From Actinomycetota bacterium (GTDB lineage Bacteria; Actinomycetota; Actinomycetes; Streptosporangiales; Streptosporangiaceae): DNA of 64,000 bases. This document shows, piece by piece, positions 46,496 to 55,462 of this stretch. The notes under the pieces were generated by a model. That model searched no databases, was not told where the DNA came from, and worked only from the letters and a program-made list of their open reading frames with translations. A program made the position numbers and the translations under genes. Each line of letters opens with the position of its first letter. The first letter of the stretch is position 1. Where the stretch lies: NCBI GenBank assembly GCA_027314515.1, contig DAHVAR010000036.1:1-64000 (forward strand). Reading direction: 5' to 3'.

Positions 46496-48583
46496 ATGCA
46501 TGTCGTCGTCACTGCCGGACACGTCGACCACGGAAAGTCTGCGCTGATCCGCGCCCTCACCGGGATGGAGCCGGATCGGTGGGCCGAGGAACAGCGCCGC
46601 GGCATGACGATCGACCTCGGTTTCGGCTGGCTGACGCTGCCCTCCGGCGACCGGCTGGCTTTCGTCGACGTCCCCGGCCACGAGCGGTTCGTGACCAACA
46701 TGCTGGCTGGCGCGGGCCCGGTGCCGGCCGTGATGTTCGTGGTGGCGGCCGACGAGGGCTGGATGCCGCAGTCCGCCGAGCATCTGGCCGTGGTGGCCGC
46801 GCTCGGCATCAGGCGCGGCGTGCTAGCCGTCACCAAGAGCGATCTGGCCGACCCGGGGCCTGCGATCAGCCAGGCGACCGCTCAGATCGCGCAGACGGCC
46901 CTCGGCAAGCTGCCGGCGATCGCGGTCAGCTCGGTAACCGGGGCAGGACTTGCCGAACTGGCCGAGGCGCTGTGCGAGCTGTGCCGCAGCCTGCCCGAGC
47001 CCGATCCCGGCGCGCCGGTGCGGATCTGGATCGACCGCGTCTTCAGCATGACCGGCAGCGGGACGGTCGTGACTGGCACCCTTCCGGCCGGCTCCGTGCA
47101 CCGGGGTGACGAGCTGGTGATCACGCCGTCGATGCGCCCAGTACGGGTGCGAGACCTGCAGTCACTCGGGGAGACGGCACAGGCCGCCGAGGGAGTGGCG
47201 CGCGTGGCGCTCAACTTGCGCGGCATCGGGCGGGACTCGCTGCATCGCGGCATGGCGCTCGTGCAGGCCGGCCGCTGGACCCTTACCGACCTGATCGACG
47301 TCCGGCTGAGCGTGCCGGCTGGCAGTTCCGTGCCGGCTGGCAGTTCCGTGCCGCCGGGCAGCCCCGTGCCGCCGGGCAGCCCGGTGCCGCCGGGCAGCCC
47401 CGCCGGGCCTGGCCAGCTGGCGAGATCGGTGGCCGTGCACGTAGGCTCCGCCCGCGTCGTTGCCCGGGTGCGGCCGCTTGGCGCGGGATTGGCCAGGCTC
47501 AGCCTGGCGGACGCATTGCCACTGCACGTCGGCGACCGGATCCTGCTGCGCGATCCTGGCAGTCGCCGTACCGGCTCGTTTCCGGCGGTGGCCGGCGCGG
47601 TCGTCCTCGATGTGGCGCCGCCGTCGCTCGGTCGCCGTGGTGCCGCCGCCGCTGCGGCGCGGATGCTGTCGGGCTGGCCCGACCGGCCGGGAGCCGCCGA
47701 GTTGCTCGCCCGGCACGGGATCATGCGGGCCAGCACGCTGCTTGCCATGGGCGTGTCGGATCACCCGGTGCCGGTGGCGGGCGAGTGGCTTGCCGATCCC
47801 GGCCACTGGCGTGCACTCGGTCACCAGCTCGGCGAAGTGCTCGCGAACCATGCGGCCGCCGAGCCGCTGGCCGCGGGAATGCCGGTCGACGCCGCCAGGG
47901 CAGCGCTGGAACTGCCCGACCGAAAGCTGGTGCTCGCGCTTGCCAAGCCGCCGTTCCGGGTCACTGGCGGAGCCCTGCACATAGGACGGCCGGCCGGCCA
48001 GGATGCCGGCCCGGAACTCCCCGAGGCGGTTCGCGCGGCGGTGCGGGTGCTTCGCGCCGACCTGGCCGCGGCCCCGTTCCTGTCACCGGACGCGGACCGG
48101 CTGCGCAAGCTCGGGCTCGACGCGCGCAGCATCGCCGCCGCAGTGCGGGCCGGGGAGCTGATGCGCGTCAGCGACCAGGTCGTGCTCGCCCCTGGCGCTG
48201 ACGTGCTCGCCAGCGAGCTGCTGGCCCGGCTGCCGCAGCCGTTCACGGCGGCAGAGGCCAGGCAGGCGCTCGATAGCACCAGGCGCACCGCCATCCCGCT
48301 GCTGGAGTACCTGGACTCGGCGGGAATCACGCAGCGACTGCCAGACGACCGGCGAGTGCTGGTCAGCAGGCCCGCGCATGCCGGAGATCCGGCCGTCAGC
48401 GGTGCGGCTGCCAGCCCGGTCGCCGCCAGCCTGACCGGCGGAGCTGGCACCGGCGCGAGTCGCACCAGCATTACCACGGCAGACCTGACGGTCAGCGGCG
48501 GGCACGGCCCCAGCAGGCCCGCGGCCGGGGTGGCCGCCGGCCGGACAGACACCGGCACGGCCGGTTCCGCGTCCGGCCCGTGA
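46496..48583 (+). CDS. selB: Selenocysteine-specific elongation factor
   Basis: A 695-residue GTPase that carries Sec-tRNA to UGA codons marked by a SECIS hairpin. The G domain has TAGHVDHGKS (P loop), RGMTIDLGF (switch I), DVPGHE and TKSDL. Beta-barrel domains follow, and the C-terminal half holds the winged-helix repeats that bind the SECIS (PFLSPDADRLRKLGLDARSI and PFTAAEARQALDSTRRTAIP). Odd features: residues 273-302 are five copies of VPxGSx, and about 70 Ala/Gly/Thr-rich residues are added at the C-terminus. The ATG at 46475 is an alternative start; homologues begin at MHVVVTAGHVDHGKS. Confidence 0.95.
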   Translation: MHVVVTAGHVDHGKSALIRALTGMEPDRWAEEQRRGMTIDLGFGWLTLPSGDRLAFVDVPGHERFVTNMLAGAGPVPAVMFVVAADEGWMPQSAEHLAVVAALGIRRGVLAVTKSDLADPGPAISQATAQIAQTALGKLPAIAVSSVTGAGLAELAEALCELCRSLPEPDPGAPVRIWIDRVFSMTGSGTVVTGTLPAGSVHRGDELVITPSMRPVRVRDLQSLGETAQAAEGVARVALNLRGIGRDSLHRGMALVQAGRWTLTDLIDVRLSVPAGSSVPAGSSVPPGSPVPPGSPVPPGSPAGPGQLARSVAVHVGSARVVARVRPLGAGLARLSLADALPLHVGDRILLRDPGSRRTGSFPAVAGAVVLDVAPPSLGRRGAAAAAARMLSGWPDRPGAAELLARHGIMRASTLLAMGVSDHPVPVAGEWLADPGHWRALGHQLGEVLANHAAAEPLAAGMPVDAARAALELPDRKLVLALAKPPFRVTGGALHIGRPAGQDAGPELPEAVRAAVRVLRADLAAAPFLSPDADRLRKLGLDARSIAAAVRAGELMRVSDQVVLAPGADVLASELLARLPQPFTAAEARQALDSTRRTAIPLLEYLDSAGITQRLPDDRRVLVSRPAHAGDPAVSGAAASPVAASLTGGAGTGASRTSITTADLTVSGGHGPSRPAAGVAAGRTDTGTAGSASGP
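47312..47401 (+). repeat. 18-bp tandem repeat inside selB
   Basis: Five in-frame 18-bp units starting GTGCCGGCTGGC or GTGCCGCCGGGC, encoding VPAGSS twice and VPPGSP three times. The change from AGSS to PGSP between units 2 and 3 shows stepwise duplication. It lies in the barrel region of SelB, in a loop. Confidence 0.95.
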
Positions 48584-48599
48584 CGGCGGGCAGTTCTGG

Positions 48600-49736
48600 C
48601 TAGCGGTCGCCGAACCGGGTCGCCGACCAGGTGTGCGCCTGTGCTGGCGGTAGCCCGGCGGCGATCCAGCGGGACAGCACCGCAGCCGTGACCGGAGCAT
48701 TGAGTATGCCGGTACGAAAATGCCCGGACGTCAGCCAGGCATTAGCCAGGCCAGGCACCCGGTCGATGACGGGACGACGGTCGGGATGCCGCGGGCGGAA
48801 GCAGCACCACTGATAGGCGATCCCGACGCCGTGCAGGCTCGGCAGCACGGCGGCGAGGCCGCCAGCGATCCCGTCTATGACGTCCTGCTGCACCGCCGGG
48901 CTCTCGTCGCCGAGATCGAACGTGCCGCCGGCGAGCAACTGACCATTCTCGATCTGAGTCGCCAGCGGCGCGACGATCCCGGGCAGCGTGATGTCGGTGC
49001 GCTCGGTCACGATCAGGTGGCCTTTCACCCGGTCGGACGGGATCCGCAGCGGCAGGCCGTCGAGCACCGGCGGCCGCCCGGTAGCGAAGACCACCGCACC
49101 CGGCATGATCTCGCCAGCGGAGGTGCCGATGCTGACCACACGGTCGCCGCTGACCTCGGCAGACATAGCAGCGACACCGGTCGCGACGGCCGGAAGCCCC
49201 GCGGCTAGCCGCGCGACCGCCCGCAGCGGGTTGACCCTGGCCTGCCGGCGGATCAGCGCACCTTCCATCGGCCGGGCCAGGCCCGGAATCAGCTCCGCGA
49301 CCTGCCCCGGGTTCAGCCACTGCACGTCTTTGGGCTGGTGCGCGGCATAGCCGCTGTCGTGCGGGGCCAGTCCCAGCCAGTCCAGCTCCACCAGGCCGAC
49401 GCCGCCGGGAACGGACTCCTGGAGGTCCCGCCAGCGCTCCAGCCCGGCACGCTCGAGATCGACAAACGGCTCGGGGTCGCTCCACTGATGGGGCTCAGGG
49501 ATCAGCAATCCGGTCGCCCCGCCGGTGGCGCCGGCCCCTAGCCGCCCGGTCTCGATGAGCAGGACGTCGCCGACGCCAGCCTCGGCACAGGCTGCCGCAG
49601 TGGTCACGCCCAGGATGCCACCGCCGATGACGAGCACGTCCGGGGTCGCGCCCGCGATGTCGCCGTCCGCCCGGCCCAGCACGGCCCGCTCCTGCGGGGT
49701 GAGCTGATCATGCCAGATAGCGCGGTTCACGGTCAT
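48600..49736 (-). CDS. FAD-dependent oxidoreductase (DAO/glycine-oxidase-like)
   Basis: A 378-residue DAO-family flavoprotein. The dinucleotide motif VLVIGGGILGVTTAAACAEA lies at about 34-53 rather than the very N-terminus, after a 30-residue lead. Further segments: RLGAGATGGATGLL, an FAD-contact PGAVVFATGRPPV and the C-terminal WCCFRPRHPDRRPVID then SGHFRTGILNAPVTA. It probably oxidises an amine or amino acid; relatives include glycine oxidase and sarcosine oxidase. It converges on selB (16 bp gap). Confidence 0.85.
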   Translation of the reverse strand: MTVNRAIWHDQLTPQERAVLGRADGDIAGATPDVLVIGGGILGVTTAAACAEAGVGDVLLIETGRLGAGATGGATGLLIPEPHQWSDPEPFVDLERAGLERWRDLQESVPGGVGLVELDWLGLAPHDSGYAAHQPKDVQWLNPGQVAELIPGLARPMEGALIRRQARVNPLRAVARLAAGLPAVATGVAAMSAEVSGDRVVSIGTSAGEIMPGAVVFATGRPPVLDGLPLRIPSDRVKGHLIVTERTDITLPGIVAPLATQIENGQLLAGGTFDLGDESPAVQQDVIDGIAGGLAAVLPSLHGVGIAYQWCCFRPRHPDRRPVIDRVPGLANAWLTSGHFRTGILNAPVTAAVLSRWIAAGLPPAQAHTWSATRFGDR

Positions 49737-50157
49737 GGGCTCATCCTGGTGATCCGGTCCTGAGCGACCCGGCCGGCTGGCCGGCCTGCTGATGTTCCGC
49801 AGGCGCCCGCGCGCAGGAGCCAGCGAGTGAATCGTAGGCGAACACCCGGCCCTGCCGCGATCTCCGCCGCGCGGCGTGGCCAGGGTGGCCGGGCAGCTGG
49901 CCTGAGTGAGGCCGCGCGCCGGCGCCTCCGGTGGCCGGCATCGGCCTGGTACGACCGCGGCCGGCCGGCCGGACTGGCGCCGGATACCCCGTTCCCGTCA
50001 TGATCTTCCCTGGACGGGAAGTTACGGCGCTCCGCCGTTGCTGCAGTAGCCAGCGCGCCTGCCGCGCCCCGGGCGGCGCTTATGGTGGAGCTCGCTGCCG
50101 CGGCCGGGACGGCGGCGACGCAGGCTGGATCAGGCGGAGATGCAAGGAGGTGCAGGG
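49737..50157. other. 421-bp gap upstream of moaA without a gene
   Basis: Very GC-rich with several GGCCGGCC-type inverted repeats and a 6-bp hairpin CTTCCC/GGGAAG at 50005-50021. A strong ribosome site AGGAGG lies at the right end. It must contain the moaA promoter, and a molybdenum-cofactor riboswitch would be expected in such a place, but I cannot fit one by eye. Confidence 0.6.
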
Positions 50158-51147
50158 ATGCTGATCGACTCGTACGGGCGGACAGCCACCGACCTCCGGG
50201 TGTCGCTCACGGACCGGTGCAACCTGCGGTGCGCGTACTGCATGCCCGCCGAGGGCCTGGATTGGCTGCCCAAGCCGGAACTGCTGACCGATGACGAGCT
50301 AGTCCGGCTGATCGCGCTAGCGGTGACCCGGCTGGGCATTACCGCGGTCCGGTTCACCGGGGGCGAGCCGCTGCTGCGCCGCGGCCTGCCGGTCGTCATC
50401 GAGCAGGTGGCTGCCCTGCGGCCGCGGCCCGAGATCTCGCTGACTACGAACGGCATCGGACTCGAGCGGCTTGCCGGGCCGCTGCACGCAGCCGGGCTTG
50501 ATCGTGTCAACGTCTCGCTCGACACGCTGTCGGCCGAGGTGTTCCTGCAGCTCACCCGCCGTGACCGGCTCGCTGACGTGCTGGCCGGACTGGCCGGGGC
50601 GGCCGAGGCCGGACTCGCGCCGGTAAAGGTCAACGCGGTGCTGATGCGCGGCGTCAACGACAGCGAAGCGCCGGCGTTGCTGCGGTTCTGCCTGGCCAGG
50701 GGCTATCAGCTGAGGTTCATCGAGCAGATGCCGCTGGACGCCCAGCACGGCTGGCGGCGCGAGCAGATGGTGACCGCCGATGAGATCCTTGCCGCGTTGC
50801 GTGCGGAGTTCTGCCTGACACCGGCCGACCCGGCGGAGCGCGGATCCGCTCCGGCGGAGAAGTTCCTGGTGGACGGCGGCCCCGAGATAGTCGGCGTGAT
50901 CGGGTCGGTGACCCGCCCGTTCTGCGGAGCCTGCGACCGGGTCCGGCTGACGGCCGACGGGCAGCTGCGGAATTGCCTGTTCGCAAAGGACGAGAGCGAC
51001 CTGCGGAGCCCGTTGCGAGCCGGTGCGTCCGATGACGAGCTCGCGGCTCGGTGGGAGCGCTGCGTCGCGGCTAAACTGCCAGGTCACGGCATCAATGAGA
51101 TCGGCTTCCTGCAGCCTGCGAGGCCGATGTCCGCTATTGGCGGCTGA
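50158..51147 (+). CDS. moaA: GTP 3',8-cyclase (MoaA)
   Basis: A 329-residue radical SAM enzyme making 3',8-cyclo-GTP, the first step of molybdenum cofactor synthesis. The N-terminal cluster is TDRCNLRCAYCMP (CxxxCxxC, about 19-31), RFTGGEPLLRR binds SAM, and the C-terminal cluster is FCGACDRVRLTADGQLRNCL. The usual terminal Gly-Gly occurs (SAIGG). ATG 50158 follows AGGAGG at 8 bp. The cofactor is needed by the FDH encoded 14 kb upstream. It is followed 16 bp later by mobA. Confidence 0.95.
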   Translation: MLIDSYGRTATDLRVSLTDRCNLRCAYCMPAEGLDWLPKPELLTDDELVRLIALAVTRLGITAVRFTGGEPLLRRGLPVVIEQVAALRPRPEISLTTNGIGLERLAGPLHAAGLDRVNVSLDTLSAEVFLQLTRRDRLADVLAGLAGAAEAGLAPVKVNAVLMRGVNDSEAPALLRFCLARGYQLRFIEQMPLDAQHGWRREQMVTADEILAALRAEFCLTPADPAERGSAPAEKFLVDGGPEIVGVIGSVTRPFCGACDRVRLTADGQLRNCLFAKDESDLRSPLRAGASDDELAARWERCVAAKLPGHGINEIGFLQPARPMSAIGG

Positions 51148-51163
51148 CCCGCAGCGGCCGCCC

Positions 51164-51817
51164 GTGGATACGCCCGAGTTCGACACGGTAATCCTGGCCG
51201 GCGGCCGGGCTGCCCGGATGGGCGGAGCCGATAAGCCCGCCCTGATAGTGGGCGCTGAGCCGATGGTGGTCTCGGTGGCGCGCGCTGCGGCGACGGCCGG
51301 GTCCAGCCGACTGATCATCGTCGGGCCGCGGCGCCCTGGATTCGTGCTGGACGCGCTGCAGGCTGCCGCCGCCAGCGGGCCGGCCGAGCTGCGGTTCGCC
51401 CGTGAGGAGCCGCCGGGCTGCGGGCCAGTCGCAGCGCTGCGCTGCGGCCTGGCCGAAGTTGCCGCGCCGTGGCTGACGCTGCTTGCCGCTGACCTGCCGT
51501 TCCTGCGTGACAGGCAGCTCGGCGAACTGCTCGGCCGGGCGATGGCCGCTGGCCGTCCGGGCGCGGTGCTGGCCGACGCCGGGGCCAGGCCGCAATGGCT
51601 GGCAGGCGCCTGGCAGGCCGGTGCGCTGCGGTCGGCGCTACGTGACTATGCAGGCAGTTCGCTGCACGGTCTGCTGGCACCGCTGCAACCAGTCTCGGTG
51701 CAGGCGGCCGGGAATGCAGCCGGGCTCATGTCATGGCTTGATTGCGACACTCCGGCCGACCTGGCCGCGGCGCGGCAGTCGTGGCAGCTCCGCGACACCG
51801 GGACTGAGCCGTGCTGA
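51164..51817 (+). CDS. mobA: Molybdenum cofactor guanylyltransferase (MobA-like)
   Basis: A 217-residue nucleotidyltransferase of the MobA/MocA type. The GTP-binding loop is LAGGRAARMGGADKPAL (about 10-26), and the metal site is AADLPFLRD. It would attach GMP to molybdopterin to form bis-MGD, the cofactor form used by formate dehydrogenase. Starts at GTG 51164, 16 bp after moaA, so likely in its operon. A CTP-using MocA role is less likely given the FDH nearby. Confidence 0.85.
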   Translation: MDTPEFDTVILAGGRAARMGGADKPALIVGAEPMVVSVARAAATAGSSRLIIVGPRRPGFVLDALQAAAASGPAELRFAREEPPGCGPVAALRCGLAEVAAPWLTLLAADLPFLRDRQLGELLGRAMAAGRPGAVLADAGARPQWLAGAWQAGALRSALRDYAGSSLHGLLAPLQPVSVQAAGNAAGLMSWLDCDTPADLAAARQSWQLRDTGTEPC

Positions 51818-51894
51818 GGGAAGTGCACCGGGACTGAGCGGCGCCACAGCGACTAGGGGTAGGCGCCAGCGAGCGAGGCAATGAGATCGGAGGC

Positions 51895-52137
51895 ATGACA
51901 GGCATGACCACACTCGACAACTGGACCGCCGCAGTCTGCGAGCAGCTGGGCATCGAGACCGGGCTAGTCGACGTCCGGCAGATCCTCGACCTGGCGAAGG
52001 TGGCCGCGCATCACGTCGATCGGCCGGCCGCGCCGATCACCGCTTTCCTGCTCGGCGTTGCCGTGGGCGCCGGGCAGCCGGCCGACCAGGTGGCGGCGCG
52101 GCTGAGTGAGCTGGCGGCGGCCTGGCCGACGGACTAG
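51895..52137 (+). CDS. DUF6457 small protein
   Basis: An 80-residue helical protein (LDNWTAAVCEQLGIETGLVD, then ILDLAKVAAHHVDRPAAPIT, AFLLGVAVGAG). It matches the DUF6457 family, which in actinobacteria lies beside or is fused to mobA. Its role is unknown but the recurrent pairing suggests molybdenum cofactor work. ATGs at 51895 and 51904 are both possible. It ends the moaA-mobA group. Confidence 0.8.
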   Translation: MTGMTTLDNWTAAVCEQLGIETGLVDVRQILDLAKVAAHHVDRPAAPITAFLLGVAVGAGQPADQVAARLSELAAAWPTD

Positions 52138-52165
52138 GTCGTAGCCGGCTGCCAGCCAGCCAGCG

Positions 52166-52220
52166 CCCGCGAGTGGGCCGGCGCCCGCGAGTCGGCTGCG
52201 CCCGCGAGTCGGCGGCGCCG
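52166..52220 (+). repeat. Short imperfect GC repeats
   Basis: Three to four copies of a GCGCCCGCGAGTSGGC-like unit directly downstream of the DUF6457 gene. They form part of the 314-bp gap 52138-52451, which also holds the PadR operator and no gene. Confidence 0.7.
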
Positions 52221-52339
52221 GTGCGGCGCGGGCTGGCTTGACGCGCTGGCTTCCGGGCGCTGGCTGCTGCGGGCTCGTCCGTGCACGCGCGCCGACGGCG
52301 GGATCTAAATGCGTCAGCAGCGTTTGCGGACTGGCAGAT

Positions 52340-52353
52340 AACGATATATCGTT
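52340..52353. promoter_or_regulatory. Palindromic operator of the PadR regulator
   Basis: AACGATATATCGTT is a perfect 14-bp palindrome, AT-rich in a GC-rich region and followed by GACGTATCAAA. It lies 99 bp before the PadR gene. PadR-type regulators of this clade bind ATAT-centred palindromes, so it is the probable autoregulatory site. Confidence 0.65.
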
Positions 52354-52451
52354 GACGTATCAAAGAGCTACGACGACAGGTCGAATGTCCGCTGCGGGGC
52401 AAGACTGGCGCCCTGCAGCTGGACCGTGGCTAACGTCCGCAAGGGGTAACG

Positions 52452-53225
52452 ATGATGCGATACGACGAGGAACGCGGCAGGCGCCGCGGCCCTGGCCGGT
52501 GGGAACCGGCCGATGACGGCGAAGGGCTCCGCTGGCATGGTGAGGACGGGGAGCGCCACGGTGGGCGGGGCCGGGCCCGCCATGTGCGAGAGCGTTTCGG
52601 CGGGCCGGCCTTCGGACCCGCGTTCGGAGCGGCTGGCTTCGCTGGCGGGCCGGGCGGGCCGGAGGGCTTCGGACCGCACTGGCGCGAGCCGAGGGGGATG
52701 CGCGGGCCGAGGGCGCGGCGTGGCGATGTCCGGGCCGCGGCGCTGGCTCTCCTGGCCGAGCGGCCCATGAACGGCTATCAGATCATCCAGGAGATCGGCG
52801 AGCGCAGCGGGGGAGTCTGGCGACCTAGCCCCGGCTCGATCTACCCGGCACTGCAGCAACTCGAGGACGAGGGCCTGATCAGGGCCGAGGCCGGGGATGG
52901 TGGCCGGCGCGCGTACCAGTTGACTGACGACGGGCGCGCCTACGCGACGGCACACGCTACTGAACTGAAGGCACCCTGGGACCTTGCGGCCGGCGGTGCG
53001 TTCGGTGCGGCGATCGAGATGCGCAAGCTCATCGGGCAGGTCGCGATGGCGGCATTCCAGGTGCTCAGCGCTGGTACCGACGCACAGGCCGGCCAGGCTC
53101 GGCAGGTGCTGACCAATACGCGGAAGGCCCTGTACCGGATCCTTGCGGCTGACGAGGACGAGGACGAAAACGCCGAGCGGTCCGAGCCGTCCGAGCCGTC
53201 CGAGCCCGTTGCCGACGGCGGCTGA
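52452..53225 (+). CDS. PadR-family transcriptional regulator
   Basis: A 257-residue regulator. Residues 1-90 are a Gly/Arg/Phe-rich, probably disordered region. The PadR winged helix spans about 92-175: RAAALALLAERPMNGYQIIQ, then GSIYPALQQLEDEGLI and the wing GGRRAYQLTDDG. The C-terminal helices dimerise, and the end is an acidic Glu/Asp and SEPSEPSEP repeat tail. It lies 91 bp upstream of a DrrAB-like exporter pair and likely represses it until a ligand binds. ATG 52452 follows AAGGGG. Confidence 0.9.
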   Translation: MMRYDEERGRRRGPGRWEPADDGEGLRWHGEDGERHGGRGRARHVRERFGGPAFGPAFGAAGFAGGPGGPEGFGPHWREPRGMRGPRARRGDVRAAALALLAERPMNGYQIIQEIGERSGGVWRPSPGSIYPALQQLEDEGLIRAEAGDGGRRAYQLTDDGRAYATAHATELKAPWDLAAGGAFGAAIEMRKLIGQVAMAAFQVLSAGTDAQAGQARQVLTNTRKALYRILAADEDEDENAERSEPSEPSEPVADGG

Positions 53226-53316
53226 CTGCGTTCCGCAGCCAAACCGGCCAGGAGATTACTCTCGTAACTGGCCGGTCGGAGGACCAGGACGAACGAGTGC
53301 CCCGGAGGCAGCAGCG

Positions 53317-54360
53317 ATGGCAGCGCAGGCAGGCACTAAGCCGAGCCCGGAGCAAGTGAGCGACGACGCCGGGCCGGAGACCGTGATATCGGTTTCAGGC
53401 CTGGTCAAGCGGTATGGCGCTGTGGAGGCGGTGCGAGGCATCGACTTCACCGTCAACCGCGGTGAGACGTTCGGCTTCCTCGGCCCCAATGGGGCCGGCA
53501 AGTCGACCACGATCAAGATCTTGTGCACGCTGGCGGATGCGACTGCGGGTACCGCGCGAGTGGCCGGCCACGACTCGGCCACTGAGCGCGATGCGGTACG
53601 CCGCAACATCGGCCTGGTGTTCCAGGACACCACGCTGGACAGTTACCTGACCGCGGAGCAGAACCTGCGGTTCCACGCCGAACTGTACGGGGTGCCGAAG
53701 GCCGCGGTGGTGCCCAGAATGCGCCAGGTCATGGACATGGTCGGGCTCTGGGACCGCAAGGACAGCCTGGTCAGCACCTACTCCGGCGGCATGCAGCGGA
53801 GGCTTGAGATAGCCAGGGGGCTGCTGCACGCGCCGCACGTGCTCTTCCTGGACGAGCCGACGGTCGGGCTCGACCCGCAGACCAGGTCGTCGATCTGGAC
53901 GTACATCAACGACCTGAAGACACGCGAGGACATCACCATCTTCCTCACCACTCACTACATGGACGAGGCGGAGCACTGCGACCGGATCGCGATCATCGAC
54001 CACGGCAAGATCGTGGCGATCGATACGCCGGAGGCGCTCAAGGCCAGCATCGGCAAGGACCGGGTGCAGATCCAGACGGCCGACGACCAGGCCGCCATCA
54101 GTGAACTCGCGGCGAAATTCGGGCTCGAGGCGGCCATGCACGAGGGCGCCGTCACATTCTCGGTCGCCTCGGGCGAGCAGTTCGTACCGCGGCTGTTCAG
54201 TGAGTTCGCCGTTCCGATCAGGTCTGTGAGCGTGTCCAGGCCGTCGCTGGACGACGTCTTCATGTCCTACACCGGGACGACGATCCGCGACGCCGAGGGC
54301 GGTGCGGGCAACGAGTTCATGCGCAATATGCACAGGATGCGGTCGGGAGGCAGGCGGTAA
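53317..54360 (+). CDS. DrrA-like ABC transporter ATPase
   Basis: A 347-residue ATPase of the daunorubicin-resistance DrrA type. Walker A is GPNGAGKST (about 58-66), signature YSGGMQRRLEIARGL, Walker B VLFLDEPTVGLDP and switch His in TTHYMDEAEHCDRI. The C-terminal 100 residues are the regulatory extension typical of this clade. ATG 53317 follows GGAGG. The permease gene starts 2 bp after its stop, so they are translationally coupled. The pair exports a hydrophobic drug-like molecule or lipid. Confidence 0.92.
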   Translation: MAAQAGTKPSPEQVSDDAGPETVISVSGLVKRYGAVEAVRGIDFTVNRGETFGFLGPNGAGKSTTIKILCTLADATAGTARVAGHDSATERDAVRRNIGLVFQDTTLDSYLTAEQNLRFHAELYGVPKAAVVPRMRQVMDMVGLWDRKDSLVSTYSGGMQRRLEIARGLLHAPHVLFLDEPTVGLDPQTRSSIWTYINDLKTREDITIFLTTHYMDEAEHCDRIAIIDHGKIVAIDTPEALKASIGKDRVQIQTADDQAAISELAAKFGLEAAMHEGAVTFSVASGEQFVPRLFSEFAVPIRSVSVSRPSLDDVFMSYTGTTIRDAEGGAGNEFMRNMHRMRSGGRR

Positions 54361-54362
54361 CG

Positions 54363-55283
54363 ATGGCTATGGAGACCACTGGCCCGGTTGAGGTCAGCAG
54401 CGCCGGCACCGTCATCGACCGGATCAGGGTCTCGACGCCCGACCGGGGATTGCGGCACGACCTGCGGGCGGTCAGCATCGTGTGGCGGCGCGAGCTCATC
54501 AGGTTCCGCACCGACCGCCTGCGGGCCATTACCTCGCTGGTGCAGCCGTTCCTGTTTTTGTTCATTCTCGGCACCGGACTGTCCACGCTGGCCGGCGGCA
54601 ACCTGCCGCAATCCACCACTTTCGACTTCAAGACGTTCATCTATCCAGGCGTACTTGCGATGTCTGTGCTGTTCACGGCCATCTTCTCGGCCGGGTCGAT
54701 TGTCTGGGACCGGGAGTTCGGCTTCCTGCGGGAGATCCTGGTGGCTCCAGTCAGCCGCGGCGCGATAGTCGTCGGCAAGTGCCTTGGCGGTGCGACCATC
54801 GCCACCTTCCAGGGCGTGATCTTCCTCTGCCTGGCCTGGTTCGCGCACGTGCCGTACAACCCGGTGCTGATCATGAGCCTGATCGGCATGCTGCTATTGC
54901 TGTCGTTCACGCTGACCGCGTTCGGCGTGATGATGGCCGCCAGGATCAGGCAGTTCCAGGCATTCATGGCGCTGACCCAGATGCTGGTCATGCCGCTGTT
55001 CTTCCTGTCCGGCGCGCTGTACCCGCTTACTGGCCTGCCTGCCTGGCTGACCGTGCTGACCAGGCTCGACCCGCTGACCTACGTGGTCGGCCCGATGCGG
55101 CACCTGGTCTTCAGCCATCTGAACGTCTCGGCGCAGATCTCGGCGATCCTGAACACTCACCTGGCGCCCGCCATCACCTGGGACGGCTGGGCAGTGCCGC
55201 TTTGGCTGTCACTCGGCATCGTGGCGGTCATGGGACTGGGCATGATGTCCGTGGCCATCGCCGAGTTCAGCAAGACCGAGTAA
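54363..55283 (+). CDS. DrrB-like ABC-2 transporter permease
   Basis: A 306-residue membrane protein of the ABC-2 family. Six hydrophobic segments are visible, from LVQPFLFLFILGTGLSTLAG (about 60) to LWLSLGIVAVMGLGMMSVAI near the end. The conserved pre-helix MLVMPLFFLSGALYPLTGLP and RLDPLTYVVGPMRHLV are characteristic. Works with the DrrA-like ATPase immediately upstream. PadR-DrrA-DrrB is a common drug-inducible efflux unit in actinomycetes. Confidence 0.92.
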   Translation: MAMETTGPVEVSSAGTVIDRIRVSTPDRGLRHDLRAVSIVWRRELIRFRTDRLRAITSLVQPFLFLFILGTGLSTLAGGNLPQSTTFDFKTFIYPGVLAMSVLFTAIFSAGSIVWDREFGFLREILVAPVSRGAIVVGKCLGGATIATFQGVIFLCLAWFAHVPYNPVLIMSLIGMLLLLSFTLTAFGVMMAARIRQFQAFMALTQMLVMPLFFLSGALYPLTGLPAWLTVLTRLDPLTYVVGPMRHLVFSHLNVSAQISAILNTHLAPAITWDGWAVPLWLSLGIVAVMGLGMMSVAIAEFSKTE

Positions 55284-55462
55284 CTTCGGCTGCCGATCGC
55301 GGGTGAGCCCGCCGGACTCCACGCCACGCTGGCTGGCCAGCCTGGGCCAGGTTTCATGGGTCCGGGGCAGCCCTTCACGGGTCAGTGGTGCCAGCGTGTC
55401 CGCTATATACCAACTTGTGGCGGATGGTTCCATGAAGAGCCCTGTCGTCAGGGTTGGCGGTC

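Noticed and set aside
49737-50157. Molybdenum-cofactor riboswitch before moaA
   Set aside because: The position is right, but I could not fit the conserved structure by eye. A covariance search would decide.
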